From contig CAMBRQ010000001.1 in assembly GCA_945870325.1 (NCBI GenBank), positions 1-64,000 on the forward strand: DNA of 64,000 bases, given 5' to 3'. The DNA comes from an uncultured Dorea sp. GTDB taxonomy: Bacteria; Bacillota; Clostridia; Lachnospirales; Lachnospiraceae. Below, piece after piece: positions 38,818 through 47,690 of this stretch. Both the position numbers and the translations under genes were made by a program. Numbering within the stretch: position 1 is the stretch's first letter; each line of letters begins with the position of its first letter. Under the pieces are notes generated by a model that saw only the letters and a list, made by a program, of their open reading frames with translations, was not told the DNA's origin and made no database searches.

Positions 38818-40257
38818 CTAACATTCCTTAAGCATCTCTTTCAATTTCTGATTAACCATGCCCGGATTTGCCTTCCCCTTCATGGCTTTCATGGTCTGCC
38901 CTACCAAAGCGCCGAGAGCCTTTTCTTTACCACCCTTATAATCAGCAACTGCCTGTGGATGATCCGCAATGACTTTTTCAAGCACTTCAATCAGAGCACC
39001 TTCATCATTGACAGTCTTAAGTCCATGCTCTTCTACATATTTCTCCGGGTCGATATCCTCTGCAAATATTTTTTCAAATACTTCTTTTGCAACGGAACTA
39101 TTGACAGTTCCTGCTTCAGTCAGTCCTATTAATTTCGCCAGATTCTCCGGTGAAAATTTAATATCTTCCGGCTCCATATCATGATCCTTCAGAAGGCGCA
39201 GTGTCTCAACCATCAGCCAGTTGGATACTTTCTTCGGCTTCTTGCAGATTGCTGTTGTGGCTTCAAAGATATCTGCCATATGCTTAGAATTCGTGATAAT
39301 CTCTGCATCATACTGCGGAATATCGAATTCTTTTTTGTACCTTTCCAGTTTCTCCGTACGAAGTTCCGGCTGCTGTGCCTTAATCTTCGCAATCCATTCA
39401 TCACTGATCACGATCGGCACCAGATCCGGTTCTGGAAAATAACGATAATCCTGGGCATCTTCTTTGGAACGCATCGCATAAGAAGACTCCTTATTATCAT
39501 CCCATCTTCTGGTCTCCTGGATGACTTCTTTTCCCTCTTCTAACAATTCAATCTGACGCTCTCTTTCTCCTTCAATGGCTCTCGCAATTGCTTTGAAAGA
39601 ATTCAGATTCTTCATCTCTGTTCTGATTCCAAACTTCTCTGTTCCAACCTCTCTTACCGATAAGTTAACATCGGCTCTCATAGAACCTTCCTGAAGTTTA
39701 CAATCAGATGCGCCGAGATATTGAATGATCGTACGCAGTTTTTCAAGATAAGCGATTACTTCATCGGCGGAACGCATATCCGGTTCAGATACGATCTCTA
39801 CCAATGGAACACCACTTCGGTTGTAATCAACCAGGGAAGTGTCATCCCACTCGTCATGAACCAGTTTTCCCGCATCCTCCTCCATATGCATCTCGTGAAT
39901 GCGGACTTTTTTCTTAAGGTCTCCTACTTCGATCTCTACATAGCCGTTTCTCGCAATCGGCAGATATAACTGAGAGATCTGATAGTTCTGCGGATTATCC
40001 GGATAGAAGTAATTCTTACGGTCGAACTTGCACACCTGTGTAATATCACAGTTAGTTGCCAAACCGATTGCCATCGCATATTCAACCACCTGCTTGTTCA
40101 ATACAGGAAGAGAGCCCGGCATACCTGTACACACCGGACAGGTATGGGTATTCGGCGCGCCTCCGAATTCGGTACTGCAAGAGCAGAATATCTTTGTCTT
40201 TGTTGCTAATTCTACATGGACTTCAAGTCCGATGACTGTCTCATACTGTTTTGCCAT
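38818..40257 (-). CDS. gatB: Aspartyl/glutamyl-tRNA amidotransferase subunit B
   Basis: A 479-residue GatB: kinase-like cradle with IGLEVHVELATKTKIFC, the Cys-rich zinc site (CPVCTGMPG), YQISQLYLPI, and a C-terminal YqeY-type tRNA-binding tail (GKANPGMVNQKL). It phosphorylates and receives ammonia to amidate Asp-tRNA(Asn) or Glu-tRNA(Gln). It follows gatA after 2 bp. Last gene of the aspS operon. Confidence 0.97.
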   Translation of the reverse strand: MAKQYETVIGLEVHVELATKTKIFCSCSTEFGGAPNTHTCPVCTGMPGSLPVLNKQVVEYAMAIGLATNCDITQVCKFDRKNYFYPDNPQNYQISQLYLPIARNGYVEIEVGDLKKKVRIHEMHMEEDAGKLVHDEWDDTSLVDYNRSGVPLVEIVSEPDMRSADEVIAYLEKLRTIIQYLGASDCKLQEGSMRADVNLSVREVGTEKFGIRTEMKNLNSFKAIARAIEGERERQIELLEEGKEVIQETRRWDDNKESSYAMRSKEDAQDYRYFPEPDLVPIVISDEWIAKIKAQQPELRTEKLERYKKEFDIPQYDAEIITNSKHMADIFEATTAICKKPKKVSNWLMVETLRLLKDHDMEPEDIKFSPENLAKLIGLTEAGTVNSSVAKEVFEKIFAEDIDPEKYVEEHGLKTVNDEGALIEVLEKVIADHPQAVADYKGGKEKALGALVGQTMKAMKGKANPGMVNQKLKEMLKEC

Positions 40258-40259
40258 GA

Positions 40260-41729
40260 CTATCTGCCCTCCTTTACTAACTCTGGTCTTTCATAAGTCC
40301 TGGTCTGTTCAAATGTATATGCCACGCGGATTATCTTATTTTCCTCAAAACAATTGCCGATGATCTGCATTCCTACCGGAAGTCCCTTAGAATCCGTTCC
40401 CACCGGAATGCTGATTCCCGGAAGGCCTGCAAGGTTCACAGATATCGTATAGATATCTCCCAGATACATCTTAAGCGGATCACTTAGGCTCTTGCCAAGT
40501 TCCGGCGCCGTCGTCGGGGATGCCGGTGCAATAATCACATCATATTTGGCAAATGCATTGTCAAACGCCTGCTTGATCAGCGCCTTTGTTCTCAATGCTT
40601 TCAGATAATATGCATCATAATAGCCAGAACTTAATACAAAAGATCCAAGCATAATCCTACGCTTCACCTCTGCTCCGAAACCTTCGGAACGAGTCTTCTT
40701 ATACATATTGTGAAGACCTTCATACTCTTGTGTACGATAGCCATATTTTACTCCATCAAAACGGGACAGGTTGGAACTTGCTTCTGCAGATGCGATGACA
40801 TAGTAGGCTGGAATCGCATACTGTACAAGGCTTAAGTCGAATTCCTCCACAATCGCACCTTTTTCTTCCAGAACCTTTACTGCCTCCAGAATCTTCTCTT
40901 TTACTTCTTTATCAAGACCATCTCCGAAATAATCTTTCGGGATTCCAATCTTCATGCCTTCCACATCTTCTACCAGAGCACTGGTAAAATCATATTTTTC
41001 ACGGGCAATCGATGTGCTGTCTTTCGGATCATGGGATGCAATCGCCTCAAGAATTGTCGCACAGTCTGCCACATCCTTTGCAATTGGTCCAATCTGATCC
41101 AGAGAAGAACCATAAGCAATCAATCCATAACGGGATACTGTTCCATATGTGGGCTTGATTCCAACAACACCGCAGAAGGAACTCGGCTGACGGATAGACC
41201 CGCCTGTATCAGATCCCAGTGCGTACGGGCATTCCTCTGCTGCTACTGCCGCACAGGAACCACCAGAAGAACCGCCCGGAACATGATTCAGATTCCATGG
41301 ATTCTTCGTTTCTCCATAATAAGAAGTCTCAGTCGTACTTCCCATGGCAAATTCATCCATATTCGTCTTTCCGATGATGACTGCTCCCGCCCTCTCAAGG
41401 TTCAAGACTGCTTCTGCGGTAAATGTAGGCTTAAAATTGCCCAATATCTTAGAACTGCAGGTTGTCAGCATATCCTTTGTACACATATTATCTTTAATCG
41501 CAACCGGGACCCCCGCCAGTGGACCGGTCAACGTTCCGTGATCAATCAGTTTCTGCACTTCTTCGGCACGTTTCAGCGCACCTTCTTTGTCAATCGTCAC
41601 GAAACTGTGAACGTCTTTTTCCATTTTTTCAATCTGCACAATAGAAGCCTTCACAGCATCCACTACAGATATTTCTTTTGCCTTAATCTTCTTTCCTAAT
41701 TCTACTGCTGTCAAACTTGTAATGTCCAT
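40260..41729 (-). CDS. gatA: Aspartyl/glutamyl-tRNA amidotransferase subunit A
   Basis: A 489-residue amidase-signature protein. The catalytic Lys is in VAIKDNMCT and the Ser-cis-Ser pair in GGSSGGSCAAV and SDTGGSIRQPSSFCG. It releases ammonia from glutamine and channels it to GatB. It lies 16 bp after gatC and 2 bp before gatB. Confidence 0.97.
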   Translation of the reverse strand: MDITSLTAVELGKKIKAKEISVVDAVKASIVQIEKMEKDVHSFVTIDKEGALKRAEEVQKLIDHGTLTGPLAGVPVAIKDNMCTKDMLTTCSSKILGNFKPTFTAEAVLNLERAGAVIIGKTNMDEFAMGSTTETSYYGETKNPWNLNHVPGGSSGGSCAAVAAEECPYALGSDTGGSIRQPSSFCGVVGIKPTYGTVSRYGLIAYGSSLDQIGPIAKDVADCATILEAIASHDPKDSTSIAREKYDFTSALVEDVEGMKIGIPKDYFGDGLDKEVKEKILEAVKVLEEKGAIVEEFDLSLVQYAIPAYYVIASAEASSNLSRFDGVKYGYRTQEYEGLHNMYKKTRSEGFGAEVKRRIMLGSFVLSSGYYDAYYLKALRTKALIKQAFDNAFAKYDVIIAPASPTTAPELGKSLSDPLKMYLGDIYTISVNLAGLPGISIPVGTDSKGLPVGMQIIGNCFEENKIIRVAYTFEQTRTYERPELVKEGR

Positions 41730-41745
41730 CTTCGCTGTTCTCCTC

Positions 41746-42039
41746 CTATCCGATTGTTTTTGGCACTTTGAAACTGTTATCCTTCATAAGAGGTGCATTG
41801 GCAAGCGTGTCTTTGCTGCCATCTCCATTCACCACTACATCTTCGCGAAACACATTGTGAACAGGGAACACATGGGACATAGGCTCTATCCCTTCCGTAT
41901 CCAGCTCATTCAGCGTATCAATGTAGTCCAGCATCTTCTCCATGTCGGCTTTGGCATTCTCCTTCTCTTCACCGGATAATTCCAATTTCGCCAAAATTCC
42001 GACATATTCTATTGTCTCATCTGATATCTTATTTGCCAT
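41746..42039 (-). CDS. gatC: Aspartyl/glutamyl-tRNA amidotransferase subunit C
   Basis: A 97-residue GatC, belt subunit that holds GatA and GatB together (ISDETIEYVGILAKLELSGE at the start; DTEGIEPMSHVFP and the RED motif at the end). It begins 11 bp after the zinc-ribbon gene in the aspS operon. Confidence 0.95.
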   Translation of the reverse strand: MANKISDETIEYVGILAKLELSGEEKENAKADMEKMLDYIDTLNELDTEGIEPMSHVFPVHNVFREDVVVNGDGSKDTLANAPLMKDNSFKVPKTIG

Positions 42040-42050
42040 CTTATTTCCTC

Positions 42051-43127
42051 CTAATATCTTCTATAAAAACTCATATAATCCATGGATTCTATCTTCTCAC
42101 TCGGTGTCAGTTCCACATCAATCTCTTCATCACAGGATATCTGGGCGCCTTCCGGGAATACCATATTCTTATAGGTGGTGCCGTCAGACCCTTCTGTTCC
42201 CATGAACAGGTATATCTCTTCTAACTCATATCCCTCTTCATCCATGACGCATATTTCCACCTGACCATAATCTCCCGTAACTGCCAAATCATATACTCCG
42301 GCTTCGAAATCTTCTCCTGCCGTCCAAACCTCGCCACCTTTCATCTGATAAAAGGCTGTTAATGGGTTTGGCATCCCTTCTATATCATCCGTCTGGGCAT
42401 TCTCTGAAGCAAACATAATCGTCGTCTCAGAACTTACTGTCACAACTGCGCCCGGATATATCCTTAAGTCATCCAGATAATTATCCACATCTTTTCCTTC
42501 ATATTCATACAAGTAGATTCCATTGGTATAATCCCATACCTGTACCACATCAAAATCATCCTGTACTTTCGCCACATAATTGCCTGCCGGGATATGAACA
42601 CCGGCAACATATTTGACAGATGACAATGGGTATTCTACAGAAGTACCGCTTGCTGGAAGTTCTTCAGTCAGATACTCATAAGGATCGTTTACAATCTCTT
42701 CATAGGCATCACCGGAATCGTTCCACCATGAATCACCGGAATCATCCTGCCAGATGTTAGAAGAATGAATAACTCCATTATTCTCCATCACTTCAAATAC
42801 AGACACCATCGTAATTCCAATCAATACCACGACAATGACCACAGTGATTATCACCCATTTTGATGTTCCGTTTTTTTCTTTCTTCTGCTGATTTGCTTTA
42901 TAATATGTGGTTTTTGGCTGCGTATACTTCTTCGACTGTGCCGTAACTTGTTTCGCCACATCCAATCGCTTTGCCGTGCCAGACTTTCCTGCCAAAGCAG
43001 ATTGTCTTACTGCAGACTGGTTGATTCGATAATTCTTCTCTGACTTATTGTTATCCAATCCGCATTCGGTGCAGATTCCCCTTCCATCCAACTTGCTCCC
43101 GCATAACGTACACTTTTTCCCAAACAT
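42051..43127 (-). CDS. Zinc-ribbon membrane protein in the aspS-gat operon
   Basis: A 358-residue protein. A Cys4 zinc ribbon (CTLCGSK...CTECG) opens it; a basic linker and one transmembrane helix (IITVVIVVVLIGITM, ~95-112) follow. The ~240-residue extracellular part holds two similar modules (HIPAGNYVAKVQDDF and FEAGVYDLAVTGDYG). It separates aspS from gatC, with spacing 42 and 11 bp. No known link to tRNA amidation; this arrangement may simply reflect co-transcription. Function unknown. Confidence 0.75.
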   Translation of the reverse strand: MFGKKCTLCGSKLDGRGICTECGLDNNKSEKNYRINQSAVRQSALAGKSGTAKRLDVAKQVTAQSKKYTQPKTTYYKANQQKKEKNGTSKWVIITVVIVVVLIGITMVSVFEVMENNGVIHSSNIWQDDSGDSWWNDSGDAYEEIVNDPYEYLTEELPASGTSVEYPLSSVKYVAGVHIPAGNYVAKVQDDFDVVQVWDYTNGIYLYEYEGKDVDNYLDDLRIYPGAVVTVSSETTIMFASENAQTDDIEGMPNPLTAFYQMKGGEVWTAGEDFEAGVYDLAVTGDYGQVEICVMDEEGYELEEIYLFMGTEGSDGTTYKNMVFPEGAQISCDEEIDVELTPSEKIESMDYMSFYRRY

Positions 43128-43169
43128 AGTCTTACCTCTCTTAAATGCCGAAACCAGGAGCCTTCTCTC

Positions 43170-44504
43170 CTATGGTTCCAGTCTGCTCAAATCCCTTGGG
43201 AACAATGTTGTCTCTCTTACGTTGTCTTCCCCAATCAGTTTCATTGTCAGACGCTCCAGTCCGATTCCAAGCCCTCCATGAGGCGGCATTCCATGCTTGA
43301 ATGTATTAAGATACTGCTCCATTCCTTCCTCTGACATTCCTCTTGCTGCAATCTTTTCTGTCAGCATCTTGTAATCATGGATACGCTGTCCTCCTGTCGT
43401 AATCTCCATCCCCCGGAACAGAAGATCAAAACTCAGCGTGTATCTGGTATCTTCCGGATCGTCCATCGCATAGAACGGACGCTTCTTGGAAGGATAATGC
43501 GTAACAAATACAAAATCACTGTCCCATTCTTCCTTCGCATACTGGCTGATCAACTGTTCCTCCTCTGGTTCCAGATCAAATGGGTTACGCATCTTATGGC
43601 CATACTTTTCTGATACTTTTTCCTTAATATCACGGAAATGTACTGCCGGAATCTGGTCGACTTTTGGCAATTCAACGCCAAGTATCTGCAGTTCCTTAGC
43701 ATATTCTTTCCCAAGCAGTTCCATCGCATACTGAAGATAACCTGTTTCCATTCCCATGATATCTTCGAACCCATCAATATATCCCATCTCGAAGTCAAGG
43801 CTCGTATATTCATTCAGATGGCGCTTGGTGTTATGCTTCTCAGCACGGAATACCGGAGCAGTCTCGAATACTCTGTCGAATACGCCTACCATCATCTGCT
43901 TATAGAACTGTGGGCTCTGTGCCAGTACTGCCGGTCTGTGGAAATAATCCAGTTTGAAGATATTCGCTCCGCCTTCTGCACCTTTGGCTCCGATCTTCGG
44001 TGTATGGATCTCTGTGAATCCCTGGCTATACAGGAAATCACGGAATGCCCTGGTCAGCCCCTCCTGGATTCTGAACTTCGCACGCTCTCTTACATTCCGA
44101 AGAGCAATTGAGCGATAGTTCAACTTTGCCTCTAGTGATGTGTTTAATCTCCATTTGGAAATCGCTAATGGCATCATCTCATCTTCCGGCTCGCTTAAGA
44201 TGCGGAGTGTCTCCATACGAATCTCGATTCCGTTCGGTGCTTTCTCATTCTCTTCTAACACGCCTTCTACTTCTATTGTCGCTGCTTCTTCGATATCTTT
44301 CAAGTCAAATTTTGCAATTCCTTCCTCATAGACACCCTGAAGAAGCCCTTCTCTCTTTCTTAAGATTACGAATGCCACCGTTCCCATGTCACGGATTGTG
44401 TGAACTGCCCCATTGACCTTCACTTTCTGTCCTGGTTTCGCCTCTTCCAATAATTGGCTGATTTCCATTGTCTCTTTTTGTTTTACACCTGTTAAATATT
44501 CCAT
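43170..44504 (-). CDS. aspS: Aspartate--tRNA(Asn/Asp) ligase, archaeal-type (non-discriminating)
   Basis: A 444-residue class IIb synthetase: N-terminal OB-fold anticodon domain (KVNGAVHTIRDMG), motif 2 FRAEKHNTKRHLNEY and motif 3 GLGIGLERLTMKLIG. It lacks the bacterial GAD insertion, so it is the archaeal-type enzyme annotated as aspartate--tRNA(Asn) ligase. It would load Asp onto tRNA(Asn) (and possibly tRNA(Asp)), which GatCAB then amidates. The downstream gatCAB genes and the Asn T-box upstream support this. ATG behind AAGGAGG. Confidence 0.93.
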   Translation of the reverse strand: MEYLTGVKQKETMEISQLLEEAKPGQKVKVNGAVHTIRDMGTVAFVILRKREGLLQGVYEEGIAKFDLKDIEEAATIEVEGVLEENEKAPNGIEIRMETLRILSEPEDEMMPLAISKWRLNTSLEAKLNYRSIALRNVRERAKFRIQEGLTRAFRDFLYSQGFTEIHTPKIGAKGAEGGANIFKLDYFHRPAVLAQSPQFYKQMMVGVFDRVFETAPVFRAEKHNTKRHLNEYTSLDFEMGYIDGFEDIMGMETGYLQYAMELLGKEYAKELQILGVELPKVDQIPAVHFRDIKEKVSEKYGHKMRNPFDLEPEEEQLISQYAKEEWDSDFVFVTHYPSKKRPFYAMDDPEDTRYTLSFDLLFRGMEITTGGQRIHDYKMLTEKIAARGMSEEGMEQYLNTFKHGMPPHGGLGIGLERLTMKLIGEDNVRETTLFPRDLSRLEP

Positions 44505-44631
44505 ATGATCCTCCTTCTTTCCCCCAGTGAGAAATACATTCTTTTACTTGTAAGTATTCATCTTCATGCGAGTGTGTATTCCCCAAAAGTCTTTGCAGCG
44601 TAGGGAACGAAGTTTCTCGGAATCTTGTAAT

Positions 44632-44921
44632 AAAAAAGTCCCGGAATACATAACGTATTCCGGGACGGAGATATTACATAATCATATAATTCCGCGGTAC
44701 CACCCGCATTGAACTCGCCCTTGAGCCCCAACTTACGCACGTAACGAGTGCCGACGTACCGACCTACTTTCATTGTCTTGGTTACAATCCTTTTCAACCG
44801 GTCTGCTCCAGAGTGTTCCCTATTGTTCTTATTCCTTAAGCGGCGCTCTCAGTCGGTGACGCCTCATTCCTGTCAAGTTCCAAAGAACAGAGTCTCTTTC
44901 ATCGCTTTGCTTTCAAAATTT
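44632..44921 (-). ncRNA. T-box riboswitch, Asn specifier, controlling aspS-gat operon
   Basis: On the minus strand a stem I with a lower stem and a GTTCTT/AAGAAC upper stem holds a specifier loop with AAC (44815-44817) followed by A. The T-box consensus GGGTGGTACCGCG lies at ~44693-44706. A 12-bp perfect terminator stem (44638-44649 with 44655-44666) ending in T6 closes the leader. Uncharged tRNA(Asn) would pair with AAC and the T-box bulge to prevent termination. The specifier call rests on the fold I could draw; the T-box and terminator are clear. Confidence 0.85.
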
Positions 44922-44928
44922 GTAATAT

Positions 44929-44957
44929 ATGTTAGCATACTATTTTAGGAATTGCAA
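44929..44957 (-). promoter_or_regulatory. Promoter of T-box/aspS operon
   Basis: Minus-strand TTGCAA (44952-44957) and TAACAT (44929-44934) with 17-bp spacing, immediately before the T-box leader. Confidence 0.6.
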
Positions 44958-45101
44958 GGGTTTTCGGGCAGAAATTTTTGAATCCAAATCCCCCAAAAGT
45001 CAAAAACCCCAATGCAAGCATGTCCGCTTGGCTCGTTACTCGCGGGAATAAAATTTTACGTCTAAACGTCTCAGCAATCCTACAACGTAAACATCTTAGT
45101 A

Positions 45102-46022
45102 TCAAAGACCATATTTTCGGTACATCTGCTCACAATATGCACGGTCTTCACTCACTCTTTTCAAATCATCCAACAGATTCTCTCCAAGAAGCCGCTGAAT
45201 CAAAGCAGTCAGTCGCTTTCCTTCTTTCGCTGCTCCTAATTCGATTCCTCTTGCTTCCCCTAATTCGATTCCTCTTGCTTCCCCTAATTCGATTCCTCTT
45301 GCTTCTCCTCTTTCCTCTCCCTTAATTCGTTCTGCCTCTAACTCATCTGCATATAATTCTCTCAATGCGTCACACACAAATCTCACCTCTTCCATCGTTT
45401 TCCAATTCGCACGTATGATCAGGTCCATCGCCGCCTGATACAGATTCGACTCTTTATTCCGGCTATAATCTCTCAGTAATTGATCTGTATCCTCATCCAC
45501 CTGCAGATCTGCCCGCAGACTTCCAAGCCATGGATTCTCCTTTCTCGAAAGTCTGTGATTCAGTATAATCTGCATTGGGACCGGGTCATTCTTAAGCCAG
45601 TATATTCCATCCTCTTTCTTTTCTACCTCGATTCCGCGTTCTTCTTTTAGTATCTTCAATATTTCTCTTGGGTAATGGCTGCATATAAATGTGATCGTAA
45701 TATCATCCATTCTGATTTCTCTTACTTTCTGCGTATCTGACTGATAGATACATGCATATCCATATGCACGATAAAAATCATTGATATTGAGAGAATCCCC
45801 AGGATTCTTATATTCGATCAGATTATGCCCCCGGAATATCTTCCCGATATTCTTCTGTATTGGCTTATCATCCAGTTTCTTCACGACCAGCGTATCGATT
45901 CGCAAAGGCTTTTTACTCAGCTCATGCTCTGAATAGAACTCCAAAGTCTCCGCCTCCTCCTGTAATTCGATCCGAATGGCAGCATGAAATCCCGGATGCC
46001 ACTGCAATAGTTTCTCTGCCAT
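45102..46022 (-). CDS. Rpn/PD-(D/E)XK-like nuclease-family protein
   Basis: A 306-residue protein of a type multiplied in Lachnospiraceae genomes. Near the N-terminus, RIDTLVVKK and GHNLIEYKNPGDSL give the D...ExK pattern of PD-(D/E)XK nucleases such as Rpn. The middle is helical; the C-terminus is a repeat (GEARGIEL three times) and a short helical tail. Rpn proteins promote recombination or act in phage defence, but whether this one cuts DNA is untested. The start MAEKLLQWHPGF fits the family; the predicted promoter -10 lies only 12 bp upstream, so the mRNA would be almost leaderless. Confidence 0.65.
   Translation of the reverse strand: MAEKLLQWHPGFHAAIRIELQEEAETLEFYSEHELSKKPLRIDTLVVKKLDDKPIQKNIGKIFRGHNLIEYKNPGDSLNINDFYRAYGYACIYQSDTQKVREIRMDDITITFICSHYPREILKILKEERGIEVEKKEDGIYWLKNDPVPMQIILNHRLSRKENPWLGSLRADLQVDEDTDQLLRDYSRNKESNLYQAAMDLIIRANWKTMEEVRFVCDALRELYADELEAERIKGEERGEARGIELGEARGIELGEARGIELGAAKEGKRLTALIQRLLGENLLDDLKRVSEDRAYCEQMYRKYGL
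45238..45309. repeat. Three tandem 24-bp repeats inside the Rpn-like gene
   Basis: Three units of aattcgattcctcttgcttc plus four bases (45238, 45262, 45286), nearly identical, each adding eight residues (GEARGIEL). In-frame, so copy-number change would alter protein length without a frameshift. Confidence 0.9.
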
Positions 46023-46033
46023 CTGTTACCCCC

Positions 46034-46062
46034 ATTATATTCAATTGTCAAGCCACTTTCAA
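46034..46062 (-). promoter_or_regulatory. Promoter of Rpn-like gene
   Basis: Minus-strand TTGAAA (46057-46062) and TATAAT (46034-46039), 17-bp spacing, 12 bp before the start codon. Confidence 0.55.
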
Positions 46063-46314
46063 GGTCTCAAGCCAAACTCAGCCAAAGGCATCTCCTACCT
46101 TTCTCTTACCAAATTACAAATCGGATAATCCTGACGATTGTCAGATAGAAAAATTGAATTTCTTGATTTTCTTAGATTAATAGATTTGTGACAATAATAT
46201 AGCACATTCCCACAGAAGACACAATTGCCTAATTACAAAAACATCCTCAAAAGTGTATAAGTATATAAACAACAATAATACATCTGTATGGCAAAACCTC
46301 TTCATATACAAATA

Positions 46315-46342
46315 GGAGTGCAATTCATCCGAATCGCACTCC
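46315..46342 (-). terminator. Terminator of NitT/TauT-type ABC operon
   Basis: GGAGTGC (46315-46321) pairs with GCACTCC (46336-46342), with inner ATTC/GAAT, then TATTTGTAT on the minus strand. The rest of 46023-46378 is AT-rich with no gene visible. Confidence 0.65.
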
Positions 46343-46378
46343 CATATTAACACAGGACAAATATTCTATCTTCCTCTA

Positions 46379-47575
46379 TTATTCAGAAAGTCCAAAACCT
46401 TCAGCAACAGCCGGATTCTCTTTCTGTTTTACAGGAACAACAGCATTCTCAGGCTCTACAGGATCACCAACTGTAAGTCCTTCAATCTCTTCATCCGGGC
46501 AAACAGGTGTCCATGCCAGTTCCATAATATCATCAGCAGTAAGATCTGTATCTGTGATGATTCCAAGGCGCAGATAATCTTCTGCGATCTCACGAAGCGC
46601 TCTCTCTGTGAAAGCATCAGACAGTCCGAAGTGAAGTGAATCCCAGAATACTAACTGGTCTTCTTTTTCACCGGTCATCTTATCGTTGTCATACATTGCC
46701 TGAACTGCTTCCTCTGAATTCAGACGGTTGAACTCACCTGCACGCTTGATAGCCTTAACAACATATTTTGCATGAACCGGATTGTTCTTGATAAAGTCAT
46801 TATTCATTGCAGTTACACAGCAAGCCTCATCCTGGAACTCATCGCTGTATGTGATAGAACAGATCATACGCATATCATCGCGATAGTTAGCCAGTACAAA
46901 GTAATCAGAGAAAATAGAAGCATCAACTTCTCCACTCTCCATAGAAGCTACAGTTGCAGCACTGTCGTTGATATCAAGGAACTCTACTTCTGAAGTAGGA
47001 TCAACGCCATACTTGTCTAACATACGATAGCAGATATTCTGATCTGAGTTACCGATACCATCATGAATTGCAATCGTCTTTCCAACCAAGTCTTCTACTG
47101 TCTTGATGTCGCTGTCAGCCGGAACATAGATGGATTTACATCCGATATGAGAACCACATACGAATGTCATATCTACTCCATTCGTTACAGGAACAAGCAT
47201 CGTTGCAATGTGGTCTGTTCCCCACAGACACTGACCGGTACCAACTGTATTTACAACAGACTCGCCTTCCATGTATGTAGCATTGATACCATACTCTTCA
47301 TAGTAGCCCTGTACTTCTGCCATATATTTTGCAGATACACAAGCACCACCGTTAAACAAGTAGTTAAGTTCTGTACCGAATACAGGCTCTTTCTGCATAG
47401 CCTCCCAGTCTTCCTCTGATACAGCCTCCGGACGCTCAACATCTGCTGATGCTGAATCTTCAGTCTTTGTCTCTTCCTTTGGTTCTTCTTCTTTCTGACC
47501 GCATGCTGCCATTGACAATGCCATTACCCCAACCAGCATTGCAGCCATAAGCCTTTTGATTTTCATTGACTTCAT
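46379..47575 (-). CDS. ABC transporter substrate-binding lipoprotein, NitT/TauT (SsuA) type
   Basis: A 398-residue lipoprotein: signal peptide with lipobox LSMAAC at residue ~25, an acidic linker, and a type II periplasmic-binding fold (GTELNYLFNGGACVSAKYMA; VNTVGTGQCLWGTDHIATM; VEDLVGKTIAIHDGIGNSDQ). NMT1/SsuA-like proteins bind nitrate, sulfonates, pyrimidine precursors or other small anions; the ligand here cannot be told. Downstream of its permease and ATPase; a hairpin (GTCTGC/GCAGAC) in the 116-bp gap may raise or lower its own mRNA. Confidence 0.88.
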   Translation of the reverse strand: MKSMKIKRLMAAMLVGVMALSMAACGQKEEEPKEETKTEDSASADVERPEAVSEEDWEAMQKEPVFGTELNYLFNGGACVSAKYMAEVQGYYEEYGINATYMEGESVVNTVGTGQCLWGTDHIATMLVPVTNGVDMTFVCGSHIGCKSIYVPADSDIKTVEDLVGKTIAIHDGIGNSDQNICYRMLDKYGVDPTSEVEFLDINDSAATVASMESGEVDASIFSDYFVLANYRDDMRMICSITYSDEFQDEACCVTAMNNDFIKNNPVHAKYVVKAIKRAGEFNRLNSEEAVQAMYDNDKMTGEKEDQLVFWDSLHFGLSDAFTERALREIAEDYLRLGIITDTDLTADDIMELAWTPVCPDEEIEGLTVGDPVEPENAVVPVKQKENPAVAEGFGLSE

Positions 47576-47690
47576 AAATACTTTCCTCTCCTTTTTTTAT
47601 TCTATATCCATAAAATCAGAGAAAACATCTCCGATCTGTCGGATCATCATAAATGTCTGCCTCCTCTCGCAGACCCGGCATAAGCGACTC

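Noticed and set aside
44564..44797. Small ORF in the aspS leader
   Set aside because: It lies entirely in the T-box RNA and lacks a ribosome site; T-box and terminator explain the sequence.
45238..45309. Possible CRISPR array (three tandem 24-bp repeats)
   Set aside because: Repeats are contiguous with no spacers, keep the reading frame of the Rpn-like gene and encode GEARGIEL.
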